NCBI GenBank assembly: GCA_035293945.1
Contig: DATGLV010000028.1
Span: forward strand, 62,001 to 126,000
Direction of reading: 5' to 3'
DNA: 64,000 bases
DNA from: VAZQ01 sp035293945
GTDB taxonomy: Bacteria; Pseudomonadota; Alphaproteobacteria; Rhizobiales; Xanthobacteraceae
Shown: positions 8,171 to 17,356 of the stretch, piece after piece
Position numbering within the stretch: the stretch's first letter is position 1
How the letters are laid out: the number at the start of each line of letters is the position of its first letter
The notes under the pieces: generated by a model
Told to the model about the DNA's origin: nothing
Database searches by the model: none
The model's input: the letters and a program-made list of their open reading frames with translations, nothing else
Program-made: the position numbers and the translations under genes

Positions 8171-11100
8171 ATGACCGATGCCGCCCGCGATTACGACGAG
8201 ACTCTATTTCTCCCCAAGACCGACTTCCCGATGCGGGCCGGCCTGCCGCAGAAGGAGCCGGAGATCCTTGCCCGCTGGCAGAAGCTCGACCTTTATTCGC
8301 GGCTGCGTGAAGCCGCGCGCGGCCGGGCCAAGTTCGTCCTGCACGACGGCCCGCCTTACGCCAACGGCAACATCCATATCGGGCACGCGCTCAACAAGAT
8401 CCTCAAGGACGTGGTGACCCGCTCGCAGCAGATGCTGGGCTTTGACTCCAACTACGTGCCGGGCTGGGACTGCCATGGCTTGCCGATCGAATGGAAGATC
8501 GAGGAGGAAAACTACCGCTCCAAGGGAAAGAGCAAGCCGGACTTGAGCCAGGCCGCCGCCATGGTGGCGTTCCGCAAGGAATGCCGCGCCTACGCGGAAC
8601 ATTGGATCGACGTGCAGCGCGAGGAATTCAAGCGCCTCGGCGTCGAGGGCGACTGGCGGCATCCCTATTCCACAATGGATCACTTTGCCGAAGCGCAGAT
8701 CGCGCGCGAATTGATGAAGTTCGCCGCGAACGGCACGCTCTACCGCGGCTCCAAGCCGGTGATGTGGTCGGTGGTGGAGAAGACCGCGCTCGCAGAAGCC
8801 GAGGTCGAGTACGAGGATTATGTCTCGGACCAGGTCTGGGTGAAGTTTCCGGTCAAAGGCCTTGCATTCGAAAATCTCGCCGCGAATGACGAGAAGCCGC
8901 GCGCAGGTCCGGCACTACCCGAGAATTTAGCAGTGCTGATCTGGACGACCACGCCATGGACCCTTCCGGGCAACCGGGCGATCAGCTTCAATCCGAAGAT
9001 CTCCTACGGGATCTATTTGATCAAGGACGCGCCGGCGGAAAATTGGCTCAAGGCCGGCGACCATTTGTTGCTTGCCGACCCGCTTGCGCTCGAGGTGATG
9101 AGGCAAGCGCGCGTCCTCGCCTATGAGCGGGTGGATGGGTTTGCGGCGGAGCATTTGCTGGCTCTTGAGTGCGAGCACCCGCTGAAGTCCAAAGGATATG
9201 GCTTCCGGGTGCCATTGCTCGCCGGTGATCACGTCACCGACGATACCGGCACAGGGTTCGTGCATACGGCGCCGGGCCATGGCCGTGATGACTTCGATAT
9301 CTGGATCGCGAACGCGCGTGCGCTCGCCGCACGCGGCATCAATACGGCGATCCCCTATACGGTCGACGCCGATGGCCGGTTCACCGAGCAGGCCCCCGGC
9401 TTCTCCGGCAAGCGCGTCCTGACCGAGAAGGGCGAGAAGGGCGATGCCAATGAGGCGGTCATCAAGGCATTGATCGATGCCGGCATGCTGGTCGCGCGCG
9501 GCCGCCTCAAGCATCAATATCCGCACTCCTGGCGCTCGAAGAAGCCGGTGATCTTCCGCAACACGCCGCAATGGTTCATCGCCATGGACAAGGCGATCGC
9601 GGCGGCAGACGGCACCACCAAGCCGGGCGATACGTTGCGCGAGCGCGCGCTCGCGGCCATCAAGGTCACCCGCTGGGTGCCGCCACAGGGCGAAAACCGC
9701 ATCACCAGCATGATCGAAAGCAAGCCTGACTGGGTGCTCTCGCGGCAACGCGCATGGGGCGTGCCGATCGCGGTCTTCGTGCGCGAAAAGGGCGACGGCA
9801 CCGCTGAGATCCTGCAGGACGAGGCCGTCAATGCGCGCATCACCGAGGCCTTCGAGCGCGAAGGCGCCGACGCCTGGTATGCGGCAGGCGCACGGGAGCG
9901 CTTTCTCGGGTCCCTGGCCAATGAGGGCTGGCAGAAGGTCGACGACATCCTCGATGTCTGGTTCGATTCCGGCTCGACGCATGCGTTTGTGCTGGAGGAC
10001 CCGGTGCATTTTCCCGGGCTTGCCGGCATCCGCCGCAAGGCCGACGGCGGGCAAGACACCGTGATGTATCTCGAAGGCTCCGACCAGCACCGCGGCTGGT
10101 TCCATTCGTCACTCTTGGAGAGCTGCGGCACGCGTGGGCGCGCCCCCTACGATGTCGTGCTCACCCACGGTTTCGTGCTCGACGAGAACGGGCGCAAGAT
10201 GTCGAAGTCGCTCGGCAATGTGGTGGCCCCCCAGGACGTGATGAAGCAGTCCGGGGCCGACATCCTGCGCATGTGGGTGTGCGCGGCCGATTATGCGGAC
10301 GACCTGCGCATCGGACCGGAAATCCTCAAGACCACGGTCGAGACCTATCGCAAGCTGCGCAACACGCTCCGCTGGATGCTGGGCAATCTCGCGCATTTCC
10401 GCCCCGAGCACCGCGTGCCGTTCGAGAAAATGCCGGAGCTCGAGCAGCTGATGCTGCATCGTCTCTCCGAGGTCGATGCCCAAGTGCGCCGCGCCTATCT
10501 TGAATTCGATTACAAGCGCATTTTCGCGGCGCTCACCGCCTTCATGACGGTCGACCTGTCGGCGTTCTATTTCGATGTCCGCAAGGACGCGCTGTACTGC
10601 GACCCGTTCTCCTCGCGCACGCGCAACGCCTGCCTGACGGTCCTCGATCACCTCTTCGGCGCCACCGTGACTTGGCTCGCCCCGATGCTGCCGTTCACCG
10701 CCGAGGAGGCTTGGCTCGCGCGCTTTCCGTCTGCAGATGGATCGGTGCATCTCCAGCTCTTCCCCGACATTCCATCGGCTTGGCGCAACGAAGCGCTGGC
10801 GGAGAGGTGGCGCAAGGTGCGGCTGGTGCGGCGCGTCATCACCGGCGCGCTCGAGATCGAGCGCGCGCAAAAGCGCATCGGCTCTTCGCTCGAGGCCGAC
10901 CCCATAGTTTATGTGTCGGACAAGGATCTGTTCGCCGCCGTACTCGACATCGACCTCAAGGAGGTCGCGATCACGTCCGCGGCCACGCTGGTCGAGGGCG
11001 AAGGGCCCGCAACGGCATTTCGCCTCGGTGAGGTGCCGGGCGTCGCGGTCGAGGTCCGCCGCGCCCGGGGGCGCAAATGCGCGCGCTCCTGGAAGATTTC

Positions 11101-11197
11101 CGAGAGCGTCGGCAGCGACCCGGCCTATCCGGACGTCACCCCGCGTGATGCCCAGGCGTTGCGCGAATGGGACGCGCTACGGAAGGCGGCGGAATGA
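8171..11197 (+). CDS. ileS: Isoleucyl-tRNA synthetase
   Basis: This class Ia synthetase charges tRNA-Ile with isoleucine in the cytosol. HIGH is at residues 69-72 within NIHIGHALNK, the editing-domain entry GWDCHGLPIEW follows, and KMSKS is at residues 676-680. The anticodon-binding domain covers about 750-900. The length is 1008 residues, slightly longer than the typical 930-1000 because of an insertion around residues 235-255. The C-terminal zinc ribbon seen in E. coli is not evident, as in other alphaproteobacteria. lspA follows after 13 bases and is probably cotranscribed. Confidence 0.97.
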   Translation: MTDAARDYDETLFLPKTDFPMRAGLPQKEPEILARWQKLDLYSRLREAARGRAKFVLHDGPPYANGNIHIGHALNKILKDVVTRSQQMLGFDSNYVPGWDCHGLPIEWKIEEENYRSKGKSKPDLSQAAAMVAFRKECRAYAEHWIDVQREEFKRLGVEGDWRHPYSTMDHFAEAQIARELMKFAANGTLYRGSKPVMWSVVEKTALAEAEVEYEDYVSDQVWVKFPVKGLAFENLAANDEKPRAGPALPENLAVLIWTTTPWTLPGNRAISFNPKISYGIYLIKDAPAENWLKAGDHLLLADPLALEVMRQARVLAYERVDGFAAEHLLALECEHPLKSKGYGFRVPLLAGDHVTDDTGTGFVHTAPGHGRDDFDIWIANARALAARGINTAIPYTVDADGRFTEQAPGFSGKRVLTEKGEKGDANEAVIKALIDAGMLVARGRLKHQYPHSWRSKKPVIFRNTPQWFIAMDKAIAAADGTTKPGDTLRERALAAIKVTRWVPPQGENRITSMIESKPDWVLSRQRAWGVPIAVFVREKGDGTAEILQDEAVNARITEAFEREGADAWYAAGARERFLGSLANEGWQKVDDILDVWFDSGSTHAFVLEDPVHFPGLAGIRRKADGGQDTVMYLEGSDQHRGWFHSSLLESCGTRGRAPYDVVLTHGFVLDENGRKMSKSLGNVVAPQDVMKQSGADILRMWVCAADYADDLRIGPEILKTTVETYRKLRNTLRWMLGNLAHFRPEHRVPFEKMPELEQLMLHRLSEVDAQVRRAYLEFDYKRIFAALTAFMTVDLSAFYFDVRKDALYCDPFSSRTRNACLTVLDHLFGATVTWLAPMLPFTAEEAWLARFPSADGSVHLQLFPDIPSAWRNEALAERWRKVRLVRRVITGALEIERAQKRIGSSLEADPIVYVSDKDLFAAVLDIDLKEVAITSAATLVEGEGPATAFRLGEVPGVAVEVRRARGRKCARSWKISESVGSDPAYPDVTPRDAQALREWDALRKAAE

Positions 11198-11210
11198 GCA
11201 GGCTCAACAA

Positions 11211-11771
11211 ATGAGCGGGGTCGAGACGGACGGGATCAGTGCGGCCGAGCCGCGCCTGTTCTGGGGCCGGCATACCGGGATTGGGCTCGCGGTCGCGCTT
11301 CTGACCGCCGGGATAGATCAGGCAACGAAGCTCTGGCTGCTTTATGTGTACGATATCGCTGACAGAATTCCGGTGCGGGTCACACCGTTCCTCGATCTGG
11401 TGCTGGTCTGGAACAAGGGCATCAGCTACGGGCTGTTCCAGCAGCAGGGGGCGCTCGGCCAGGGGATGTTGCTCGCCATCAAGGCGGTCGCGGTCATCCT
11501 GTTATGGATCTGGCTTTCCCGCACGCCCTCGCGGCTGACCGCAGTGGCGCTGGGGCTGATCACCGGCGGGGCGGTGGGCAATGCCATCGACAGCCTGGTG
11601 CACGAAGGGGTCGCCGACTTCGTGTTGTTTCACATCACGACCCAAACCATCCATTTCAATTGGTACGTCTTCAACTATGCGGACACGGCGATTGTTGTGG
11701 GCGTAGCGGCTCTTTTGTATGAATCCCTGTTCCCAGGGCGCGCCGCAAAAGCGCCCCGATCGGGGCCATAG
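11211..11771 (+). CDS. lspA: Lipoprotein signal peptidase (signal peptidase II)
   Basis: LspA is an inner-membrane aspartyl protease that removes signal peptides from diacylglyceryl-prolipoproteins. Four membrane helices are evident. The catalytic Asp motifs are GGAVGNAIDSL and FNYADTAI, both intact. The ATG at 11211 gives 186 residues, slightly long for the family because of an N-terminal cytosolic tail. It sits 13 bases after ileS, the classic ileS-lspA arrangement. Confidence 0.95.
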   Translation: MSGVETDGISAAEPRLFWGRHTGIGLAVALLTAGIDQATKLWLLYVYDIADRIPVRVTPFLDLVLVWNKGISYGLFQQQGALGQGMLLAIKAVAVILLWIWLSRTPSRLTAVALGLITGGAVGNAIDSLVHEGVADFVLFHITTQTIHFNWYVFNYADTAIVVGVAALLYESLFPGRAAKAPRSGP

Positions 11772-11875
11772 TCCGATAGTTGAAGGGTTCCGGTTCGCCA
11801 GGGAATCCCTGTCGGTGGGGCGCCGCGGCGCCAGGGGCGCAGACGAAATCTATAGGATAACCACGGGCTTAGCAC

Positions 11876-12517
11876 ATGGCATCCGGCATGACCAAACGGG
11901 CGCCGTCAACGCTTCTCCTGATCGCGCAGGTGATCGCGTTTGCTGGCATCGCGCCCAACATCGCTCACGCTCAGGAAAGCGGCAGCGCCGAGAGCACCCT
12001 CTGGGGCAGCATGCTCAAGGGCTTGGGCGTGGGTGGCGAAAACAACATCGAATACCGCGAGCGGCCGCCTCTGGTCGTGCCGCAGACGCGCGATCTGCCG
12101 CCGCCGCAGCCTCGGGGCTCGGCGCGCAACAACCCCAATTGGCCGGCCGATCCCAAATCCGCGGGTGCGGGCAGGCAAGGAACGCAGGTCCGCGATCTCG
12201 ATAAGATTCCGGTCGAGGTCGGTGCCAATCCGGCGCGTGACCCGACATTGCCCCCGCCAAGCCAACCGGCCAAATCCAATAGCCTGTTCGGCTCGCTGTT
12301 CAGCAGCAGCAACAAAGAGAATGTCACGCCGCCGACACCGACGCGCAGGAGCCTGACCGATCCACCGCTCGATTTTCAGGTTCCTTCGCCCAGCCAGCCC
12401 TACGGGGAGGAAACAAAATCCACACCCGCGAAGCCGGCCACGGCGGAAAATGCACTCGCTTCGGCGCCCGGCACCCCGGCTGGGGCGAATCCATCAGTAG
12501 GCGCACCCGGACAGTGA
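11876..12517 (+). CDS. Secreted proline-rich protein of unknown function
   Basis: The 213-residue product has an N-terminal signal peptide with hydrophobic core TLLLIAQVIAFAGIAP and a probable cleavage after AHA (about residue 31). The mature part is rich in Pro, Ser and Asn and looks mostly disordered, with short hydrophobic patches (LWGSMLKGLGV, SLFGSLF). It has no Cys at the cleavage site, so it is not a lipoprotein despite following lspA. Position between lspA and the M16 peptidases suggests a periplasmic or envelope protein. I do not recognise a domain. Confidence 0.7.
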   Translation: MASGMTKRAPSTLLLIAQVIAFAGIAPNIAHAQESGSAESTLWGSMLKGLGVGGENNIEYRERPPLVVPQTRDLPPPQPRGSARNNPNWPADPKSAGAGRQGTQVRDLDKIPVEVGANPARDPTLPPPSQPAKSNSLFGSLFSSSNKENVTPPTPTRRSLTDPPLDFQVPSPSQPYGEETKSTPAKPATAENALASAPGTPAGANPSVGAPGQ

Positions 12518-12715
12518 GGCTTCCGCAGCCTTCAGGCTCTTCGGGTACCGGCCGCGATGCCATGGCTCAGCAGTCAGCTCGGGGCGGCAATTGCCAGCCA
12601 CGGGCGGGCACCGCGACCTTGTTTGTTGGTGCGTGCTCCGTCGGAAAACCGGTATGCTGCACCATTCCCAAGCAGAGCTAGCCTCTAGGCTCCGGCTCAT
12701 ACCCCCGAGACACCC

Positions 12716-14110
12716 ATGATCGCCGCCAAGCAAAACCGCCGACACAGATACTCGCCCCTTCTCGGACTGGCGCTGGTCCTGGGTCTCACACTCACACTTT
12801 TGAGCCCGCGAGCGGAAGGCGCCGGCCTCGACGCGGCGCACTTCACCCTCGACAACGGGCTCGAAGTGGTGGTGATCCCCGATCATCGCACGCCGGTCGT
12901 CACCCACATGGTCTGGTACAAGGTCGGCTCGGCCGACGAGACGCCCGGCAAGTCTGGCCTCGCTCATTTCCTCGAGCATCTGATGTTCAAGGGGACCAAA
13001 AAGAATCCGCTCGGTCGCTATTCGCAGACCGTGGCGACGCTGGGCGGCCAGGAGAACGCCTTCACCACGGCTGATTATACGGTCTTTTACCAGAGGGTGC
13101 CGCACGAGCGTTTGAAGACCCTCATGGAATTCGAATCCGACCGCATGACCGGTCTGGTGCTGACCGACCAGGTGGTCAAGCCTGAACTGCAGGTCGTGCT
13201 CGAAGAGCAAAACATGCGGGTTGCCAACAATCCCGGCGCCAGGCTCTCCGAGCAGATGGAGGCTGCGCTCTATCTCAATCATCCGTACGGCCGGCCGGTG
13301 ATCGGCTGGCGGCATGAGATCGAAAAGCTCAACCGAGAGCAGGCGCTGGACTTCTATCGACGCTTCTACACCCCGAACAACGCCATATTGGTGGTGGCGG
13401 GCGATGTGACCGCCGACGAGGTCAAGTCTCTTGCAGAGGAGACCTATGGCAAGGTCGAGCGCGTGGTCGAGGTGCCACCGCGTGACCGGCCGAAGGAGCC
13501 GGCGCAGGAAGCCGCCCGCACGGTGACCCTTGCCGACCCGCGTGTCGCGCAACCGAGCCTCAGGCGGATCTACCTCGCACCATCTGCAACCACCGCAGCG
13601 GCCGGCGAGAGCGAGGCACTGGACGTCTTGGCTTCGATCCTCGGCAGCGGCGAGAACAGCCGGCTTTATCAGCGGCTTGTGGTCGACAAGGACATGGCGG
13701 TCAATGCCGGAGCCGGCTATGACGCCATCGCACTCGATTATGCACCGTTTCAGGTTTCGGTGACCCCGAAGCCCGGCATCACTCTGCCGCAGATCGAGGC
13801 CGCCATGGATGATGTTCTGGCGCAGGTGATCGAGAACGGCGTTACCGCAAGCGAGCTCGCCCGCGCCAAGAACAGCTTGATCGCCCAGGCGATCTACGCC
13901 CAGGACAATCAAACCACAATGGCACGCTGGTTCGGGGCGGCGCTGGCGACCGGCCTGACGGTCGAACAGGTAGAAACCTGGCCGGCACGGGTGCAGCAGG
14001 TCACCGCGGACGCGGTGCGGGCGGCGGCGCGCCGCTACCTCGACAAGCGCTCCTCGGTCACCGGATACCTGATCCGGGACGCCGCATCGCCGGAAGGAAA
14101 ACACACGTGA
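12716..14110 (+). CDS. M16 family zinc metallopeptidase, active-site subunit
   Basis: The protein has a signal peptide (residues 1-37) and a complete inverted zinc motif HFLEH at about residues 83-87, with the distal Glu in the EEQNMRVANNPGARL region. It is 464 residues, the half-size form that works as a homo- or heterodimer. M16 proteases of this type cleave peptides in the periplasm. The next gene overlaps by 4 bases and encodes the partner lacking the zinc site, as in mitochondrial processing peptidase alpha/beta or pitrilysin-like pairs. Confidence 0.92.
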   Translation: MIAAKQNRRHRYSPLLGLALVLGLTLTLLSPRAEGAGLDAAHFTLDNGLEVVVIPDHRTPVVTHMVWYKVGSADETPGKSGLAHFLEHLMFKGTKKNPLGRYSQTVATLGGQENAFTTADYTVFYQRVPHERLKTLMEFESDRMTGLVLTDQVVKPELQVVLEEQNMRVANNPGARLSEQMEAALYLNHPYGRPVIGWRHEIEKLNREQALDFYRRFYTPNNAILVVAGDVTADEVKSLAEETYGKVERVVEVPPRDRPKEPAQEAARTVTLADPRVAQPSLRRIYLAPSATTAAAGESEALDVLASILGSGENSRLYQRLVVDKDMAVNAGAGYDAIALDYAPFQVSVTPKPGITLPQIEAAMDDVLAQVIENGVTASELARAKNSLIAQAIYAQDNQTTMARWFGAALATGLTVEQVETWPARVQQVTADAVRAAARRYLDKRSSVTGYLIRDAASPEGKHT

Positions 14111-15453
14111 TCAACCGTAACGCATTCGCACGAGCCAACGGGCGCATCGGCGCCGTCCTGCTGGCCGGCTTGCTGCTGGCGGGCGGCGGAGCTCCCGCCG
14201 CGGCGACCCAGATCGAGCGGGTGGTGAGCGCAGGTGGGATCGAGGCGTGGGTGGTGCATGAGCGCTCGCCGCTGATCGCGCTCGAATTCGCAATGCCGGG
14301 CGGCTCCGACCAGGATCCGCCCGACAAGGCAGGCGTCGCCTACCTGGCAACGAGCGCATGGGATGACGGTGCGGGTGATCTTGACTCCAAGGCATTCCAC
14401 AGCAAGCTCGAAGACGGATCGATCGAATTGGGCTTCAGCGCCGGGCAGGATCATGTGCGCGGCAGCCTGCGCACGCTTTCGGCCAATCGCGACGAAGCCT
14501 TCTCGTACCTGCGGCTTGCCCTGACTGCCCCGCGCTTCGACCCCGATGCGGTGGAACGGGATCGGGACCAGCTGATCGCACGGCTCAAGCGCCAGAGCAC
14601 GAGCCCCAATGACATTGCGAGCCGCACCTGGTGGGCGACCGCCTTCCCGAATCATCCCTACGGGCGGCCGACCACCGGCACGCCGGACTCGATCGCCCGC
14701 ATCAGCATCGACGATCTGAAATCTTATACGCACCGCGTGCTCGCGCGGGGCAAGCTCAAGGTGGCGATCGTCGGCGACATCGATACGGCGGATGTCGGCC
14801 CCTTGCTCGACCGCACCTTCGGCGATTTGCCCGCCGAGCCGGAGCTCACGCCGGTCGCCGACGTCACCATGCAGGGGCTCGGCCGCCGCATCGTCGTTCC
14901 GCTCGATGTGCCGCAGGCCGTGGTGACATTCGGGACCATCGGCATCTCCCGCCGCGACCCCGATTTCATGGCCGCCTATATCGTCAACTATATTCTGGGC
15001 GGCGGCGCGTTCTCGTCGCGCCTCTATCAAGAAGTGCGCGAGAAGCGCGGTCTCGCCTACGGGATTTCAGACAGCCTCACCTGGTTCGACCATGCGGCGG
15101 TGCTTATCGGCGGCACCGCTACGCGCTCAGCGGTGACCGGCGAGGCGATCGACATCATCCAGAAAGAGGTTCATCGCCTGGCGGAGGCTGGACCGTCCGA
15201 AAAGGAGGTCGCGGACGCCAAATCCTACCTCGAGGGCTCCTATGCGCTCGGGCTCGACACTTCCGGTAAGGTCGCGCGCCAGCTGGTGCAGATCCAGCTG
15301 GATGGTCTCGGCATCGACTATATCGATCGCCGATCGAGCCTCATCGAGGCCGTGACCCTCGAGGATACCAAGCGGGTCGCCAAGCGCCTGCTCGATGCCG
15401 GCCTGCTGGTGACGGTTGCCGGTAAGCCGCAAGGCCTCACCTCGACCGAATAA
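14107..15453 (+). CDS. M16 family peptidase-like protein, catalytically inactive partner
   Basis: The fold and length (448 residues) match the preceding M16 protein, with a signal peptide ending near AAA at about residue 35. The HxxEH position reads YLATSAWDD, so the zinc ligands are absent. The C-terminal half keeps the RxxGLAY-like segment EKRGLAYGISDSL typical of non-catalytic M16 subunits. The start overlaps the upstream stop (ATGA-type, 14107-14110), implying translational coupling and stoichiometric expression as a heterodimer. Confidence 0.9.
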   Translation: MINRNAFARANGRIGAVLLAGLLLAGGGAPAAATQIERVVSAGGIEAWVVHERSPLIALEFAMPGGSDQDPPDKAGVAYLATSAWDDGAGDLDSKAFHSKLEDGSIELGFSAGQDHVRGSLRTLSANRDEAFSYLRLALTAPRFDPDAVERDRDQLIARLKRQSTSPNDIASRTWWATAFPNHPYGRPTTGTPDSIARISIDDLKSYTHRVLARGKLKVAIVGDIDTADVGPLLDRTFGDLPAEPELTPVADVTMQGLGRRIVVPLDVPQAVVTFGTIGISRRDPDFMAAYIVNYILGGGAFSSRLYQEVREKRGLAYGISDSLTWFDHAAVLIGGTATRSAVTGEAIDIIQKEVHRLAEAGPSEKEVADAKSYLEGSYALGLDTSGKVARQLVQIQLDGLGIDYIDRRSSLIEAVTLEDTKRVAKRLLDAGLLVTVAGKPQGLTSTE

Positions 15454-15465
15454 GCAAATCTATCA

Positions 15466-16779
15466 ATGTCATTGAGCTGGTCTATCGAGCTTGCGCACGC
15501 CGCGCGCATCGGCCGCGAAGGCGTCGCGGCCGCGGCCCTCACCGACGCGCTCGCCCGCACCGAAGAAGCGCTCGGCTGGGTGCGCGCGCGCCACACTGAC
15601 GGTAGCCTGCCGCTGCTGCACCTACCCGCCGAGCGCGGGGATTTGCCCGGCATAACCGCGGCCGCAGCCCGGCTCGCCTCCGGGGCAAGCGATATCGTAT
15701 TTCTCGGCACCGGCGGGTCGAGCCTCGGCGGCCAGGCACTGGCCCAGCTCGCCGGTTATGCGGTGCCGGGCGTGGGCGCGCTGCGCGGTGGCCCGCGGCT
15801 GCATTTCATGGACAACTTCGATCCCGGCAGTTACGCCGCCCTGCTGGAGCACTTGCCGCTCGCACAATCCCGCTTCGTTGCCATCTCCAAATCGGGCGGC
15901 ACTGGCGAGACCCTGATGCAGACGATCACGGCGCTGGAAGCGCTGAAGGATGCGGGTCTTGCGGCGGAAATCCCCAATCTATTCCTCGGGCTGAGCGAGC
16001 CCGCCGATCCGCGCAAGCCGAATGGGCTGCGCGCGCTCTTGGGTGCTCACAAGGTGGCGCTGCTGGAGCATCATCCTGGCGTCGGCGGACGTTTCTCGGT
16101 GCTGACCAATGTGGGACTCCTGGCCGCGGCCGTCATGGGGCTCGACATCGCGGCCATTCGCGATGGCGCGGCCACGGCGCTTGCGCGGGTGCTTGACAAG
16201 CGCGCTCCTGTCGAAGTGCCGCCCGCGGTTGGTGCTGCGCTTTCCTACGCGCTTGGAGACGGCAAGCCGATCACCGTCATGATGGCCTATGCGGATCGGC
16301 TCGAGCGCTTCACCCGTTGGTTCGTGCAGCTGTGGGCCGAGAGCCTCGGCAAAGACCGCAAGGGCACCACGCCGCTGGGAGCGCTGGGCCCGGTCGACCA
16401 GCACAGCCAGCTGCAGCTCTTCATTGCCGGCCCGCGCAACAAGCTCTTCACCATCCTGACCGTCGCCGCCGCCGGGCGCGGGCCGCGTATCGGGCCTGAG
16501 CTCGCGCGCCTGGCCGGCGAGCCCGATTTCGCCGGCAAGACCATCGGCGACCTGGTCGCAGCGCAGGGCCGCGCCACCGCCGAGACGCTCGCCAACAACG
16601 GCTGCCCGGTCCGCACCGTCCATATCGAACGGCTTGATGAAGCAAGCCTCGGCGAGCTTCTGATGCATTATATGCTGGAGACCATCATCACGGCGCGCCT
16701 CATGGGGGTCGATCCGTTCGACCAGCCGGCTGTCGAGGAAGGCAAGATATTGGCGAAGCGCTATCTTGCGTCAGCATGA
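15466..16779 (+). CDS. pgi: Glucose-6-phosphate isomerase, short form
   Basis: It interconverts glucose 6-phosphate and fructose 6-phosphate. SIS-fold motifs are visible: GTGGSSLGGQAL near residues 83-94, SKSGGTGETL near 144-153, and the C-terminal region around the catalytic Glu/Lys with VDPFDQPAVEEGK. At 437 residues it is the compact form, clearly shorter than the ~550-residue E. coli enzyme. It starts 12 bases after the M16 pair and overlaps arfB by 4 bases, so the row may be one transcript. Confidence 0.88.
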   Translation: MSLSWSIELAHAARIGREGVAAAALTDALARTEEALGWVRARHTDGSLPLLHLPAERGDLPGITAAAARLASGASDIVFLGTGGSSLGGQALAQLAGYAVPGVGALRGGPRLHFMDNFDPGSYAALLEHLPLAQSRFVAISKSGGTGETLMQTITALEALKDAGLAAEIPNLFLGLSEPADPRKPNGLRALLGAHKVALLEHHPGVGGRFSVLTNVGLLAAAVMGLDIAAIRDGAATALARVLDKRAPVEVPPAVGAALSYALGDGKPITVMMAYADRLERFTRWFVQLWAESLGKDRKGTTPLGALGPVDQHSQLQLFIAGPRNKLFTILTVAAAGRGPRIGPELARLAGEPDFAGKTIGDLVAAQGRATAETLANNGCPVRTVHIERLDEASLGELLMHYMLETIITARLMGVDPFDQPAVEEGKILAKRYLASA

Positions 16780-17201
16780 TTCGGGTCACCGACCGCATCA
16801 ACATCGACGAGGGCGAGCTCGAGGAGCGCTTCGTGCGCGCTTCCGGGCCGGGCGGTCAGAACGTCAACAAGCTGTCCAGTGCCGTGCAGCTCCGCTTTGA
16901 TGCGCGACACTCGCCGTCGCTGCCCGCCGACGTGCGCCTGCGGCTCGAGCGCTTGGCCGGCCGCCGGCTCACCCGCGAAGGCGTGCTCGTCATCATGGCG
17001 CAGCGGCATCGCACCCAGGAGCGCAACCGCCAGGATGCGCTCGACCGCCTCATCGAGCTGATCCGCCAGGCGAGCGTGCCGCCGACACCGCGCCGGCCGA
17101 CCCGGCCGACCGCGGGATCCCGCGAACGGCGCTTGGCCACGAAAAAGAACAGGTCCAGCATCAAGGGCTTGCGGCGTATCAGGCCGGGAAGTGACGACTA
17201 A
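16776..17201 (+). CDS. arfB: Alternative ribosome-rescue factor ArfB (YaeJ)
   Basis: This 141-residue protein has the GGQ peptidyl-tRNA hydrolysis motif at residues 26-28 (SGPGGQNVNK) and a basic C-terminal tail (RERRLATKKNRSS) that would enter the empty mRNA channel. ArfB releases nascent chains from ribosomes stalled on non-stop mRNA. It overlaps the pgi stop (ATGA). Its own TAA stop (17199-17201) falls in a short sequence that matches the end of the dispersed element described at 39265, so the last codons may have been set by an insertion. Confidence 0.93.
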   Translation: MIRVTDRINIDEGELEERFVRASGPGGQNVNKLSSAVQLRFDARHSPSLPADVRLRLERLAGRRLTREGVLVIMAQRHRTQERNRQDALDRLIELIRQASVPPTPRRPTRPTAGSRERRLATKKNRSSIKGLRRIRPGSDD

Positions 17202-17222
17202 GGCGGTTCCCAATCGAATTGA
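17198..17222 (+). repeat. Solo end of the ~190-bp dispersed element
   Basis: These 25 bases start CTAAGGCGGTTCCC and match the right terminal inverted repeat of the full element at 39265-39289 with two differences. The rest of the element is missing. The first bases form the stop codon of arfB. Confidence 0.65.
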
Positions 17223-17356
17223 GCCCGCTACAGCACGGCAAACCCTTCAGGAGCTTCAAATCGAAAGGGGCATTAGCGCGCTTGCTTTCACCCAGCCGGT
17301 CACTATTCAGTACACGCACCGGCGCTATTCGCCATTCACGACCGTCGAGTCTCCCG

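Noticed and set aside
12494..14104. 536-codon minus-strand frame opposite the first M16 peptidase
   Set aside because: Antisense to a gene with intact HxxEH; no family pattern.
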